In this document: piece after piece, positions 1 to 6,046 of the stretch
How positions within the stretch are numbered: the stretch's first letter is position 1
Layout of the letters: each line of letters opens with the position of its first letter
Notes under the pieces: generated by a model
What the model was told of the DNA's origin: nothing
Seen by the model: only the letters and a program-made list of their open reading frames with translations
Database searches by the model: none
Made by a program: the position numbers and the translations under genes
Assembly (NCBI GenBank): GCA_017629325.1
Contig: JAGBXL010000116.1
Coordinates: forward strand, 1 to 10,094
Length of the DNA: 10,094 bases
Direction: 5' to 3'
Source of the DNA: Clostridia bacterium
GTDB lineage: Bacteria; Bacillota; Clostridia; UMGS1810

Positions 1-27
1 ATGTTACACCATCTTTTTGTTATGTAG

Positions 28-47
28 GGAATGGATTTATCCATTCC
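28..47. repeat. Perfect 8-bp hairpin beyond the manganese catalase stop
   Basis: GGAATGGA (28-35) and TCCATTCC (40-47) are exact inverted repeats around a four-base TTTA loop. The hairpin lies 13 bases past the stop codon of the minus-strand catalase gene, where a terminator would be expected. Neither strand has a run of T directly after the stem, so it is not a standard rho-independent terminator. It may still be a 3' end stabiliser or a shared element between this gene and whatever lies left of the window. Confidence 0.45.
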
Positions 48-60
48 GCTTAAGCATATA

Positions 61-723
61 TTAGTTGAATGACGGAGCCTTGGGTTTTGCATCAAATCTG
101 TCCTTGCCCGAAGGAGTGCTCATATCAAAATATTTAAGAGCATCGGAAGTTGTTCCAAAATCTTTGTTGGAGCCGGTATCTTTAACTTTTTCAAATGCTT
201 CTCTGAAAAGGGCATTGTGTGCTTCTTCTCTGTTTAATAAAAAGTCAATTGTTTCTCTAACCTTTTTATCAGCAATTTGCCTATATAAATATTCATAAAC
301 AACCTTTGCTCTTTGCTCGGAAGCAATGTTTGAAAGTATATCTGCACATAAATCTCCGGTTACAGTAACATAGTCGGCAGTCCATGAATAACCCGATGAA
401 TTAATAAGCCCCGGGTTAAGCCCTAAAAGCACATGGCTTTGAATTTCACCTGCACCAACGGCGTCGTAGTTAACATCATGCCCATTTAAAAGATTTATAG
501 TTTGTGAAACCATTTCCATGTGGCTTAATTCTTCCGCCGCAATATCCAAAAATAAATCCTTTATCTGCTGGTCTTTAATTCTAAAGCTTTGCGATATATA
601 CTGCATTGCTGCTTTTAATTCGCCGTTTCCTCCGCCTAGTTGTTCCTGCAGTAAAACTGCATACTGAGGGTTTGGTTTTTCAATTCCAACCGGATGAAAA
701 AGCTGTTTTTCGTGCTTGAACAT
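61..723 (-). CDS. Manganese catalase family protein (CotJC-like)
   Basis: This 220-residue protein is a ferritin-like four-helix-bundle enzyme of the non-haem manganese catalase family, which breaks hydrogen peroxide into water and oxygen at a dimanganese centre. Visible ligand candidates are Glu35 (in GELKAAMQY), Glu65 and His68 (EELSHMEM), Glu136 (ASEQRAK) and His169 (NREEAH). They match the Glu, ExxH, Glu, His pattern of the family. The length is between the short spore-coat CotJC form (about 190) and full catalases such as that of Lactobacillus plantarum (about 266). The start codon at 723-721 has AAGGTGA (734-728) just upstream. No CotJA or CotJB gene is visible beside it, so it could be a cytosolic peroxide-defence enzyme or a spore-coat protein. 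It is transcribed away from purH. No signal peptide is seen. Confidence 0.93.
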   Translation of the reverse strand: MFKHEKQLFHPVGIEKPNPQYAVLLQEQLGGGNGELKAAMQYISQSFRIKDQQIKDLFLDIAAEELSHMEMVSQTINLLNGHDVNYDAVGAGEIQSHVLLGLNPGLINSSGYSWTADYVTVTGDLCADILSNIASEQRAKVVYEYLYRQIADKKVRETIDFLLNREEAHNALFREAFEKVKDTGSNKDFGTTSDALKYFDMSTPSGKDRFDAKPKAPSFN

Positions 724-754
724 ATAATCACCTTATCTTTAATTTTTAGTTTCA

Positions 755-784
755 ATTATATTATTTTCTTTTATGAAAAGTTAA
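755..784 (-). promoter_or_regulatory. Possible promoter of the manganese catalase gene
   Basis: On the minus strand a TATAAT hexamer (760-755) lies 18 bases after TTAACT (784-779), a 4-of-6 match to the -35 consensus. Transcription would start about 25 bases before the catalase start codon. The surroundings are very AT-rich, so chance matches are likely. CotJC genes can instead be driven by sporulation sigma factors, and I could not recognise a clear sigma E or sigma K promoter. Confidence 0.35.
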
Positions 785-861
785 AACGTTTAAAAAATTA
801 ACAGAAAAATCAAATCTTTCATATTAAATAACGCCAAAATCATCAAAATTCCTTAAAACAC

Positions 862-890
862 TTGAATTTTTGCACTATCTGAACTATAAT
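862..890 (+). promoter_or_regulatory. Promoter of purH (TTGAAT-17-TATAAT)
   Basis: TTGAAT (862-867) and a perfect TATAAT (885-890) are separated by 17 bases, the optimal vegetative sigma spacing. The start point would be near 897, giving a leader of roughly 48 bases before the purH start codon. That is too short for a purine riboswitch, and no aptamer-like structure is visible. Confidence 0.75.
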
Positions 891-903
891 ACTATATATG
901 GAA

Positions 904-921
904 AAATTTTTATAAAAATTT
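904..921. repeat. 18-base perfect AT palindrome in the purH leader
   Basis: AAATTTTTA (904-912) is followed directly by its reverse complement TAAAAATTT (913-921). It sits just downstream of the expected purH transcription start and ten bases before the ribosome binding site AAGGAG (931-936). It has no loop, so a double-stranded DNA operator is more plausible than an RNA hairpin. Pure A/T composition makes a chance origin quite possible. Confidence 0.35.
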
Positions 922-944
922 ATTATTTATAAGGAGCATGTCCA

Positions 945-2489
945 ATGAAAAAAAGAGCACTAATCAGCGTTTCAGACAAAACCGGTGTTGTTGATTTCGC
1001 AAGAGAGCTTACAAATTTAGGCTTTGAAATCATCTCAACAGGCGGCACAAAAAAAGCAATTGCCGAGGCAGGTATAGATGTTATCGGTGTATCCGAAGTA
1101 ACCGGATTTCCCGAGTGTCTTGATGGCAGAGTAAAAACTCTTCACCCCAAAATCCACGCAGGTGTTCTTGCTATAAGAGATAATAGCGAACATATGAAAC
1201 AACTCGAAGAATTAGGTGTTGACACAATCGATGTTGTTGCAATAAACCTTTATCCTTTCAAGCAAACTATTTTAAAAGAGGGCACAGCTCTTGAAGAAGC
1301 AATCGAAAATATAGATATCGGCGGCCCCACAATGATAAGAGCTGCTGCAAAAAATAATCAGGACGTTGCAGTTATTGTTGACCCTGCCGACTATTCAAAA
1401 GTAATAGAAGAATTAAAAGCAAATGGTGAAGTAAGCCGCGATACCAAATTCCTTCTTGCATATAAGGTTTTTGAACACACTGCTCACTACGATACCTTAA
1501 TTGCAACATATTTAAGAAAACAAATAGGCCTGGAGGGCTTCCCCGAAACCTTTACAATGACCTTTGAAAAGCTTCAGGATTTAAGATACGGCGAAAATCC
1601 ACACCAGAGTGCTATGTATTATAAAGAAGTTACCAATGAAACAGGCATTTTAACAGCGGCAAAACAGCTTCACGGCAAAGAGCTTTCGTTTAATAATATT
1701 AACGATACAAACGGAGCCTTAGAGCTTCTTAAAGAATTCGATTGCCCTGCGGCAGTTGCAGTTAAGCATGCTAATCCCTGTGGTGTTGGTGTTTCGGAAA
1801 ATATTTACGATGCTTATATGAAAGCGTATAATGCAGACCCCGTTTCAATTTTTGGAGGTATTGTTGCATTAAACCGCGAAGTAGATGCAAAAACAGCATC
1901 CGAACTTTCAAAAATCTTTTTAGAAATCATTATTGCTCCTTCATTTGCAGATGATGCTCTTGAAATCTTAAAAGCTAAAAAGAATATCCGTCTTCTCACA
2001 CTCGAAGATATTTCAAAACCTGTATCCAAAGAAAGCATCCGCACCAATAAAGTATCAGGTGGTCTTCTCGTTCAAAGCTCCGATACAGAGCTTTATGATG
2101 AAGCAGACTTTGAATTTATAACAGATAAAAAACCCACCGAAAAAGAAATGCAGGACCTTAAATTTGCATGGAAAGTTGTTAAACACACAAAATCAAATGC
2201 CATTGTTCTTGCTAAAGACGATGCAACCGTTGGTGTTGGACCCGGACAGACCAACAGAATAACAGCCTTAGAGCTTGCCATAAACTATGGCGGAGAAAAT
2301 GCAAAAGGTTCTGTAATGGCGTCAGATGCATTCTTCCCATTCTCTGATTGCGTAGAAGCTGCCCACAAAGCTGGTATCACAGCAATCATTCAGCCTGGCG
2401 GCTCAATAAGAGACCAGGAATCAATTGATGCCTGCAATAAATATGGAATTGCTATGGTGTTCACAAAGATGCGTCATTTCAAACACTAA
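945..2489 (+). CDS. purH: Bifunctional AICAR transformylase / IMP cyclohydrolase PurH
   Basis: PurH catalyses the last two steps of purine synthesis in the cytosol: formylation of AICAR with 10-formyltetrahydrofolate, then ring closure to IMP. The 514-residue length is normal for the family. The N-terminal MGS-like cyclohydrolase domain shows STGGT (about 31-35) and GRVKTLHP (61-68). The C-terminal transformylase domain shows LRYGENPHQ (213-221), the catalytic Lys274-His275 pair in KHANPCG, GPGQTNR, and SDAFFPFSD near the end. The ATG at 945 has AAGGAG (931-936) eight bases upstream. No other purine gene is within the window, although purH usually lies in a pur operon in Firmicutes, so here it appears to be separately transcribed. 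No rho-independent terminator follows its stop. Confidence 0.98.
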   Translation: MKKRALISVSDKTGVVDFARELTNLGFEIISTGGTKKAIAEAGIDVIGVSEVTGFPECLDGRVKTLHPKIHAGVLAIRDNSEHMKQLEELGVDTIDVVAINLYPFKQTILKEGTALEEAIENIDIGGPTMIRAAAKNNQDVAVIVDPADYSKVIEELKANGEVSRDTKFLLAYKVFEHTAHYDTLIATYLRKQIGLEGFPETFTMTFEKLQDLRYGENPHQSAMYYKEVTNETGILTAAKQLHGKELSFNNINDTNGALELLKEFDCPAAVAVKHANPCGVGVSENIYDAYMKAYNADPVSIFGGIVALNREVDAKTASELSKIFLEIIIAPSFADDALEILKAKKNIRLLTLEDISKPVSKESIRTNKVSGGLLVQSSDTELYDEADFEFITDKKPTEKEMQDLKFAWKVVKHTKSNAIVLAKDDATVGVGPGQTNRITALELAINYGGENAKGSVMASDAFFPFSDCVEAAHKAGITAIIQPGGSIRDQESIDACNKYGIAMVFTKMRHFKH

Positions 2490-2635
2490 AATTGGGAATG
2501 TAAAAAATGTCCAGAACGCAAAAAGGCGGTAATAATAGTAATTAAAAAAATATGTAGTTTTCAAATTTGTAAGAGCTACCTATATAGCTTGAAAAATATT
2601 TTTTCGAAATATTTTTCTTCAATAGTATGCCTTTT

Positions 2636-2644
2636 TGCTATAAA
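2636..2644 (+). promoter_or_regulatory. Possible extended -10 promoter for the amidohydrolase gene
   Basis: TGC-TATAAA (2636-2644) fits an extended -10 element. The -35 region (about 2615-2621, TTCTTCA) is a poor match. If used, the transcript would begin near 2651 and carry the long hairpin at 2689-2719 in its leader. This is a weak call, made because the gene otherwise has no visible promoter of its own. Confidence 0.25.
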
Positions 2645-2688
2645 TAAAGCTCACCACTCGCAGTACCTTTGTACAGCTTCGGGTTATC

Positions 2689-2719
2689 ACCCCAAGCAAG
2701 AAATTATCTTGCTTGGGGT
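2689..2719. repeat. Strong inverted repeat upstream of the amidohydrolase gene
   Basis: ACCCCAAGCAAGA (2689-2701) pairs perfectly with TCTTGCTTGGGGT (2707-2719) around a five-base loop. It is GC-richer than its surroundings. After the stem comes TCGCTTTATTC on the plus strand and GATAACCCGAAG on the minus strand, so there is no T tract for intrinsic termination. It is the stem at the core of the spacer element and ends about 44 bases before the ribosome binding site of the next gene. Confidence 0.75.
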
Positions 2720-2774
2720 TCGCTTTATTCATTCTGAAACAGTTTTTCCTATTCCCGTAGAAAAGGTGATAATT

Positions 2775-3563
2775 TTGCAACAAAAAATAATAGACATTCA
2801 CACTCACATCTGGCCCGAAAAGCTTGCACCAAGAGCAGTAAACCATGTTGGAGAGTATTATAGCTACGAAATGCACGGCAAAGGCACACTAAATGACCTT
2901 AAAGAGAGTGCGCTTGATGCAGGAGTAGAATATTTTGTTATTCATTCATCAGCCCCAAAAGCCTCACAGGTTGAAGATGTAAACACAAATGCTGCACTTA
3001 ATATAACAGATAAAATAGCAGGTTTTGGCACTCTTCACCCCGAATATAATAATTTTGAAAAAGAAATTAACCGTATAGTTTCCCTTGGCTTAAAGGGGAT
3101 AAAGCTCCACCCTGATTTTCAGTTTTTTAATATTGATGATAAACGTATGTATGAAGCCTATGAAATAATTTCGGCAAAAGGTCTTCCGGTTTTATTTCAC
3201 ATGGGTGATGTAAACTACGACTATTCATCTGCAAAACGATTAGCAAAACTAATGAGCGATTTTCCAAAGCTTATATGTATCGGTGCTCATCTTGGCGGTC
3301 ATTTAAAATGGGACGAGGCAGAAGAGTTTTTAATAGGTAAAAACTTATATCTTGATTCATCAAGCACATCCCGCAGGCTTTCACCCAAAGAAATAAAGCG
3401 TCTTATCCGTCTTCACGGGGCAGATAAAATATTGTTTGGAACCGACTATCCCATAGAACGCCATAAAGAAGCCCTGGAAAACTTTTTCCGCCTTGGTTTA
3501 TCCGACGATGAAAACGAAAAAATACTTTTTACAAATGCGTGGAATCTTGTATACAACAAATAA
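2775..3563 (+). CDS. Amidohydrolase family protein (ACMSD-like TIM barrel)
   Basis: This 262-residue metal-dependent hydrolase or decarboxylase belongs to the amidohydrolase-2 family (PF04909), whose members act on varied ring and carboxyl substrates in the cytosol. The substrate cannot be read from the sequence. The N-terminal DIHTH gives metal ligands His9 and His11. KLHPD (110-114) lies on a middle strand, His142 (FHMGD) is the next metal ligand, His172 (GAHLGG) the likely catalytic histidine, and Asp224 (GTDYP) the last ligand. I place the start at TTG 2775 because AAAAGGTGAT (2761-2770) is a good ribosome binding site at the right distance and the family begins right before the HTH motif. 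A longer in-frame reading from 2589 would add 62 residues that look like translated repeat DNA. It follows purH in the same frame, but no purine-related role is evident. Confidence 0.88.
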   Translation: MQQKIIDIHTHIWPEKLAPRAVNHVGEYYSYEMHGKGTLNDLKESALDAGVEYFVIHSSAPKASQVEDVNTNAALNITDKIAGFGTLHPEYNNFEKEINRIVSLGLKGIKLHPDFQFFNIDDKRMYEAYEIISAKGLPVLFHMGDVNYDYSSAKRLAKLMSDFPKLICIGAHLGGHLKWDEAEEFLIGKNLYLDSSSTSRRLSPKEIKRLIRLHGADKILFGTDYPIERHKEALENFFRLGLSDDENEKILFTNAWNLVYNK

Positions 3564-3586
3564 GTCAAAATATTTCTATAATACTA

Positions 3587-3615
3587 TTGATTTTTTAAAA
3601 CATAAAGGGTATAAT
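3587..3615 (+). promoter_or_regulatory. Promoter of the DUF1858 gene (TTGATT-17-TATAAT)
   Basis: TTGATT (3587-3592) and a perfect TATAAT (3610-3615) have the optimal 17-base spacing. Transcription should begin near 3622, leaving a leader of about 25 bases with AAAGGAG (3631-3637). The promoter starts 24 bases after the amidohydrolase stop and makes the next gene an independent unit. Confidence 0.75.
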
Positions 3616-3646
3616 ATATTTAATGTGTTGAAAGGAGATAATGATT

Positions 3647-3850
3647 ATGGCAGAAATAACAAAAGATACTATCATTATGGATGTGTTAAAAATTGATCAG
3701 GGCACAGCAGCTTTCTTTTATGAAATAGGAATGCACTGTCTCGGTTGTCCTTCCGCAAGCGGTGAAACAATCGAAGAAGCTTGTGCAGTTCATGGTGTTG
3801 ATGCTGATGAACTCATTGAAAAAATTAACGATTTTATAAAAGATAAATAA
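3647..3850 (+). CDS. DUF1858 / hybrid-cluster-protein-associated redox-disulfide domain protein
   Basis: This 67-residue protein consists of a single DUF1858 domain (PF08984; also modelled as the hybrid cluster protein-associated redox disulfide domain). The family is small, cytosolic and common in anaerobes, and its role is not established. The key feature is a CLGC pair at Cys31 and Cys34 in the typical context GMHCLGCPSASGETIEEAC, with a third cysteine at 46. A redox disulfide or metal site is plausible. I choose ATG 3647 because AAAGGAG (3631-3637) is nine bases upstream. The in-frame ATG at 3641 is only three bases from it and too close. The gene has its own promoter and terminator, so it is transcribed alone. 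No hybrid cluster protein gene is in the window. Confidence 0.92.
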   Translation: MAEITKDTIIMDVLKIDQGTAAFFYEIGMHCLGCPSASGETIEEACAVHGVDADELIEKINDFIKDK

Positions 3851-3881
3851 TTTTTTGATTTAATCTAAGTCAGTTTAAAAC

Positions 3882-3925
3882 ATACACCTTATCAAAAATG
3901 ATAGGGTGTATTTTTGTTTGTTTTT
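3882..3925 (+). terminator. Rho-independent terminator after the DUF1858 gene
   Basis: ATACACCTTATCA (3882-3894) pairs with TGATAGGGTGTAT (3899-3911) in a 13-bp stem with one G-T wobble and an AAAA loop. A T-rich tail, TTTTTGTTTGTTTTT, runs to 3925. It ends the single-gene DUF1858 transcript and insulates the dnaD-like gene that begins downstream. A second AT-rich palindrome (3916-3936) overlaps the tail. Confidence 0.92.
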
Positions 3926-3939
3926 AAAAAACAAACTTC

Positions 3940-3969
3940 TTTACAATGCAATCCTCTTTGTGATATAAT
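3940..3969 (+). promoter_or_regulatory. Extended -10 promoter of the dnaD-to-truA gene run
   Basis: TTTACA (3940-3945, five of six consensus bases) is followed after 18 bases by TGATATAAT (3961-3969), which combines an extended TG motif with a perfect TATAAT. The start point would be near 3976, about 28 bases before the dnaD-like start codon. No other promoter of this quality is visible between the seven downstream genes, so it may drive them all. Confidence 0.75.
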
Positions 3970-4003
3970 GTATGTAATAATGGTTTTTTCGGAGGTATTC
4001 CCA

Positions 4004-5026
4004 ATGGGTAAAATAAATATAATCTCAAAAGGCGGCAGCTTCAGCATATATAATAGTTTTGTAGATAAATTTATCAAGGAAGCAAACCCCTCATATATTA
4101 AAATTTATCTTTATATGATAAGGCATATCTCAGCGGGTAATTCTTTTTCTCTCACCAAAATAGCCTCCGATACAGGTCTTATAAAATCAGATGTTTTAAC
4201 AGCTTTTAAATACTGGGCAGATTCTGGTGTTATAACATATAACAATAACCCCGAAAACATCGAAATCGGCATTAAAAATCTTGATGAATGTGATAATCAT
4301 GAAGCTAAAGCATCTTTAATTCAATCCGAAGAAAATAAAGAAAGCGTTAATGAAAATACAATCGATAGGTTTTATCAGTCTAATGAATCCGTCTCTGCGG
4401 CATATAAAGCAAATGTTGTTGTTAAAGCTATTCACGATGACGAAAAGCTTGCACATCTTTTTTCCATTATTCAGCAGATGCTCAATAAAACCCTAAGTTC
4501 AAATGATTATAAAATAATATATAGCTTTATAGATTATCTCAAACTGCCCGAGCAGGTTGTTATCATACTTTTTGAATATTGCATCTCAATAAACAAAACA
4601 AATATGAGATACATAGAAAAAATTGCATATTCCTGGGCTGATAATGGAATTAACACAATAAAACTTGCCGAAGAATACATAAGCAGAAAAAATGAACAAA
4701 ATAAACTTCAGGCATATTATAAAAGCAAATTCAAAATAAGCGGCAGAGAATTTACCGAAACAGAATTAAAGTTTCTGTCTTCCTGGGTATATGAGCTTAA
4801 AGCAAGCGAAGAAATTATTCTTGCAGCCTTCGAAAAAACTGTGTTAAACACAGGCAAAGTGTCTTTTAAATATATGGACACAATAATAAGAGGCGAAACC
4901 CAGTCTGCTGCCCAAAAGAGCAGCGAAAAATCAAAGTTTAAAAATTATCCGGCAAAATATGAAATCAGTGAAAAAGAAAAATCACGCCTTGAAAAAATGA
5001 TGTCGGAATATGAGGATGGTGAATAA
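4004..5026 (+). CDS. DnaD-domain replication protein
   Basis: This 340-residue protein resembles the DnaD/DnaB family, which remodels DNA and helps bring the replicative helicase to origins or stalled forks in Firmicutes. The N-terminal region (about 16-110) looks like the DnaD winged helix, with helices around FVDKFIKEANPSYIKIYLYMIRH and a DNA-contact-like stretch SLTKIASDTGLIKSDV. A charged linker follows. A first DnaD C-terminal (DnaB_2, PF07261) domain covers about 165-225 and carries the YxxxIxxxW motif as Tyr203, Ile207, Trp211. A second copy (about 246-300) has Tyr290 and Ile294, but Glu298 replaces the tryptophan. ATG 4004 is chosen for CGGAGGT upstream. A longer reading from 3914 would begin inside the terminator tail. 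The next gene, a DnaC-type ATPase, starts two bases after the stop, as expected for a helicase-loading pair. Confidence 0.9.
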   Translation: MGKINIISKGGSFSIYNSFVDKFIKEANPSYIKIYLYMIRHISAGNSFSLTKIASDTGLIKSDVLTAFKYWADSGVITYNNNPENIEIGIKNLDECDNHEAKASLIQSEENKESVNENTIDRFYQSNESVSAAYKANVVVKAIHDDEKLAHLFSIIQQMLNKTLSSNDYKIIYSFIDYLKLPEQVVIILFEYCISINKTNMRYIEKIAYSWADNGINTIKLAEEYISRKNEQNKLQAYYKSKFKISGREFTETELKFLSSWVYELKASEEIILAAFEKTVLNTGKVSFKYMDTIIRGETQSAAQKSSEKSKFKNYPAKYEISEKEKSRLEKMMSEYEDGE

Positions 5027-5028
5027 GC

Positions 5029-6030
5029 TTGACAACTATCTCAGATATACATAACCGCATTGTTGCCCACTATGGCACACTTACCCTGCAGCACGAAAAA
5101 CAAAAAAGAGAACAAAAGGAATTTTTATATAAAAAATACCCCCGCATTGAGCAGATAGATAACGAAATTGCAATGCTTGCCGTAACATCTGCCCGCCGTA
5201 TTCTGGAAGAAAAAATTTCTGCTAAAGAAGCCACCGAAAGTATGAATAAACTGGCTTTATCTTTAAAAAAAGAAAGAGAAGATATTTTAAGTCAAAACGG
5301 CGAAGCAGACGATAATATATCTTATGAATGTGAAATATGCAAAGACACAGGGCTTGTGGCAGACGGAGTAAAGTGCTCCTGCTATATAAATAAAATGAGA
5401 GAATATATAAGCCTTCCCGGTGAAAAAATCAACACAAATTCTACAGTTTTTAAAAATTTGGTTTTTGATAATTTTAATCTCTCATATTATCCCGACACAG
5501 TTGATGCAAACTGCGGCTTTGTTCCAAGAAAAATGATGAAAATGAACTATGCAAAATGCCTTAAATTTGCAAATGAATTTAATGGAGAGTGCAGCGAAAA
5601 TATTCTTCTTTATGGTCCATCAGGTCTTGGCAAAACATTCTTGGCATCTGCAATTTATAATCGCGTTTGCGAAAGAGGATATTTTGCAATGTATAAATCC
5701 TCCTATAAGCTTTTTGAATTTCTCGAAGACTATAAATTTGGCAGATTAAATAAAGATGACTACTCTCTTGTGTATGACACAATCTACGACTGCGAGCTAT
5801 TAATAATCGATGATTTTGGAACAGAGTTTATAACCTCTTACACACAGTCTGTGTTCTTTGACCTTTTAAACACAAGGCTCCTAAATGGAAAAAGCACAAT
5901 TATAAGCACAAACCTTAATTTTGAAAAGATAAGAGAAATATATCAGGAAAGAGTAACATCAAGATTGCAAAACGAATTTACAGGACTATTTTTTTGCGGA
6001 AAGGATATTCGTTCATTAAAAAACGAATGA
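5029..6030 (+). CDS. DnaC/DnaI-like helicase loader ATPase
   Basis: This 333-residue AAA+ ATPase is likely the loader that places the replicative helicase on DNA. The N-terminal part is rich in charged helices (EKQKREQKEFLYKKYPRIEQID), as in clostridial DnaC proteins. A four-cysteine zinc site follows: Cys101, Cys104, Cys116, Cys118. The ATPase core has Walker A GPSGLGKT (196-203), Walker B LLIIDDFG (257-264), sensor 1 Asn295 in ISTN, and RVTSR (308-312) near the end. It starts with TTG at 5029. The purine-rich GAGGATGGTGA inside the end of the previous gene is the likely ribosome binding site, and the first ATG downstream would remove the family's N-terminal region. The zinc site and pairing with a DnaD protein separate it from IS21 IstB ATPases, and no transposase is present. 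Confidence 0.92.
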   Translation: MTTISDIHNRIVAHYGTLTLQHEKQKREQKEFLYKKYPRIEQIDNEIAMLAVTSARRILEEKISAKEATESMNKLALSLKKEREDILSQNGEADDNISYECEICKDTGLVADGVKCSCYINKMREYISLPGEKINTNSTVFKNLVFDNFNLSYYPDTVDANCGFVPRKMMKMNYAKCLKFANEFNGECSENILLYGPSGLGKTFLASAIYNRVCERGYFAMYKSSYKLFEFLEDYKFGRLNKDDYSLVYDTIYDCELLIIDDFGTEFITSYTQSVFFDLLNTRLLNGKSTIISTNLNFEKIREIYQERVTSRLQNEFTGLFFCGKDIRSLKNE

Positions 6031-6046
6031 TATAAGGATTTTAAAA

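Larger units (their letters stand above)
2490..2774. repeat. Structured 285-base spacer, possible MITE-like repeat element
   Basis: No recognisable gene lies in this stretch. Its ends carry an imperfect terminal inverted repeat: 2494-2507 and 2743-2756 match at 11 of 14 positions, including GGGAAT at the tips. Inside are an AT-rich stem (GAAAAATATTT 2591-2601 with 2607-2617), a strong 13-bp stem (2689-2701 with 2707-2719), an outer 8-bp pairing AATAAAGC/GCTTTATT (2643-2650 with 2722-2729) and a small GTAC/GTAC stem (2663-2674). None is followed by a T run, so they are not ordinary terminators. The frame shared by purH and the amidohydrolase stays open for all 95 codons. A short non-autonomous mobile repeat or a structured RNA would both fit. 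No clear target-site duplication is visible. Confidence 0.4.

Noticed and set aside
1..27. Plus-strand codons from the window edge ending in TAG, possibly the tail of a gene
   Set aside because: Only eight codons are visible with no recognisable motif, and any frame at the edge can look like this. Not supportable as a partial gene.
740..800. PerR- or Fur-like operator in the catalase promoter region
   Set aside because: Short AT-rich partial matches are present, but none fits the 15-base PerR consensus well enough to tell from background.
890..944. Purine riboswitch in the purH leader
   Set aside because: The leader is only about 48 bases and AT-rich, with no three-helix aptamer or terminator.
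2589..2774. N-terminal extension of the amidohydrolase from TTG 2589
   Set aside because: The added 62 residues look like translated repeat DNA, there is no ribosome binding site before 2589, and the family begins just before the HTH metal motif. The TTG at 2775 has a good ribosome binding site.
2619..2876. Minus-strand 85-codon reading frame over the spacer element and the amidohydrolase start
   Set aside because: It overlaps a well-supported gene and inverted repeats, and shows no domain or ribosome binding site support.
3916..3936. Second hairpin overlapping the terminator tail
   Set aside because: The palindrome arises from a T run next to an A run with few G-C pairs. It is probably part of the terminator and promoter boundary and not a separate signal.
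3914..4003. Longer start of the dnaD-like gene
   Set aside because: The extra 30 codons lie in the terminator tail and across the promoter, and the ATG at 4004 has a strong GGAGG-type site.
5029..6030. IstB-type transposition ATPase, suggesting an insertion sequence
   Set aside because: There is no transposase partner or terminal repeats. The cysteine zinc site and the DnaD neighbour fit a chromosomal helicase loader.
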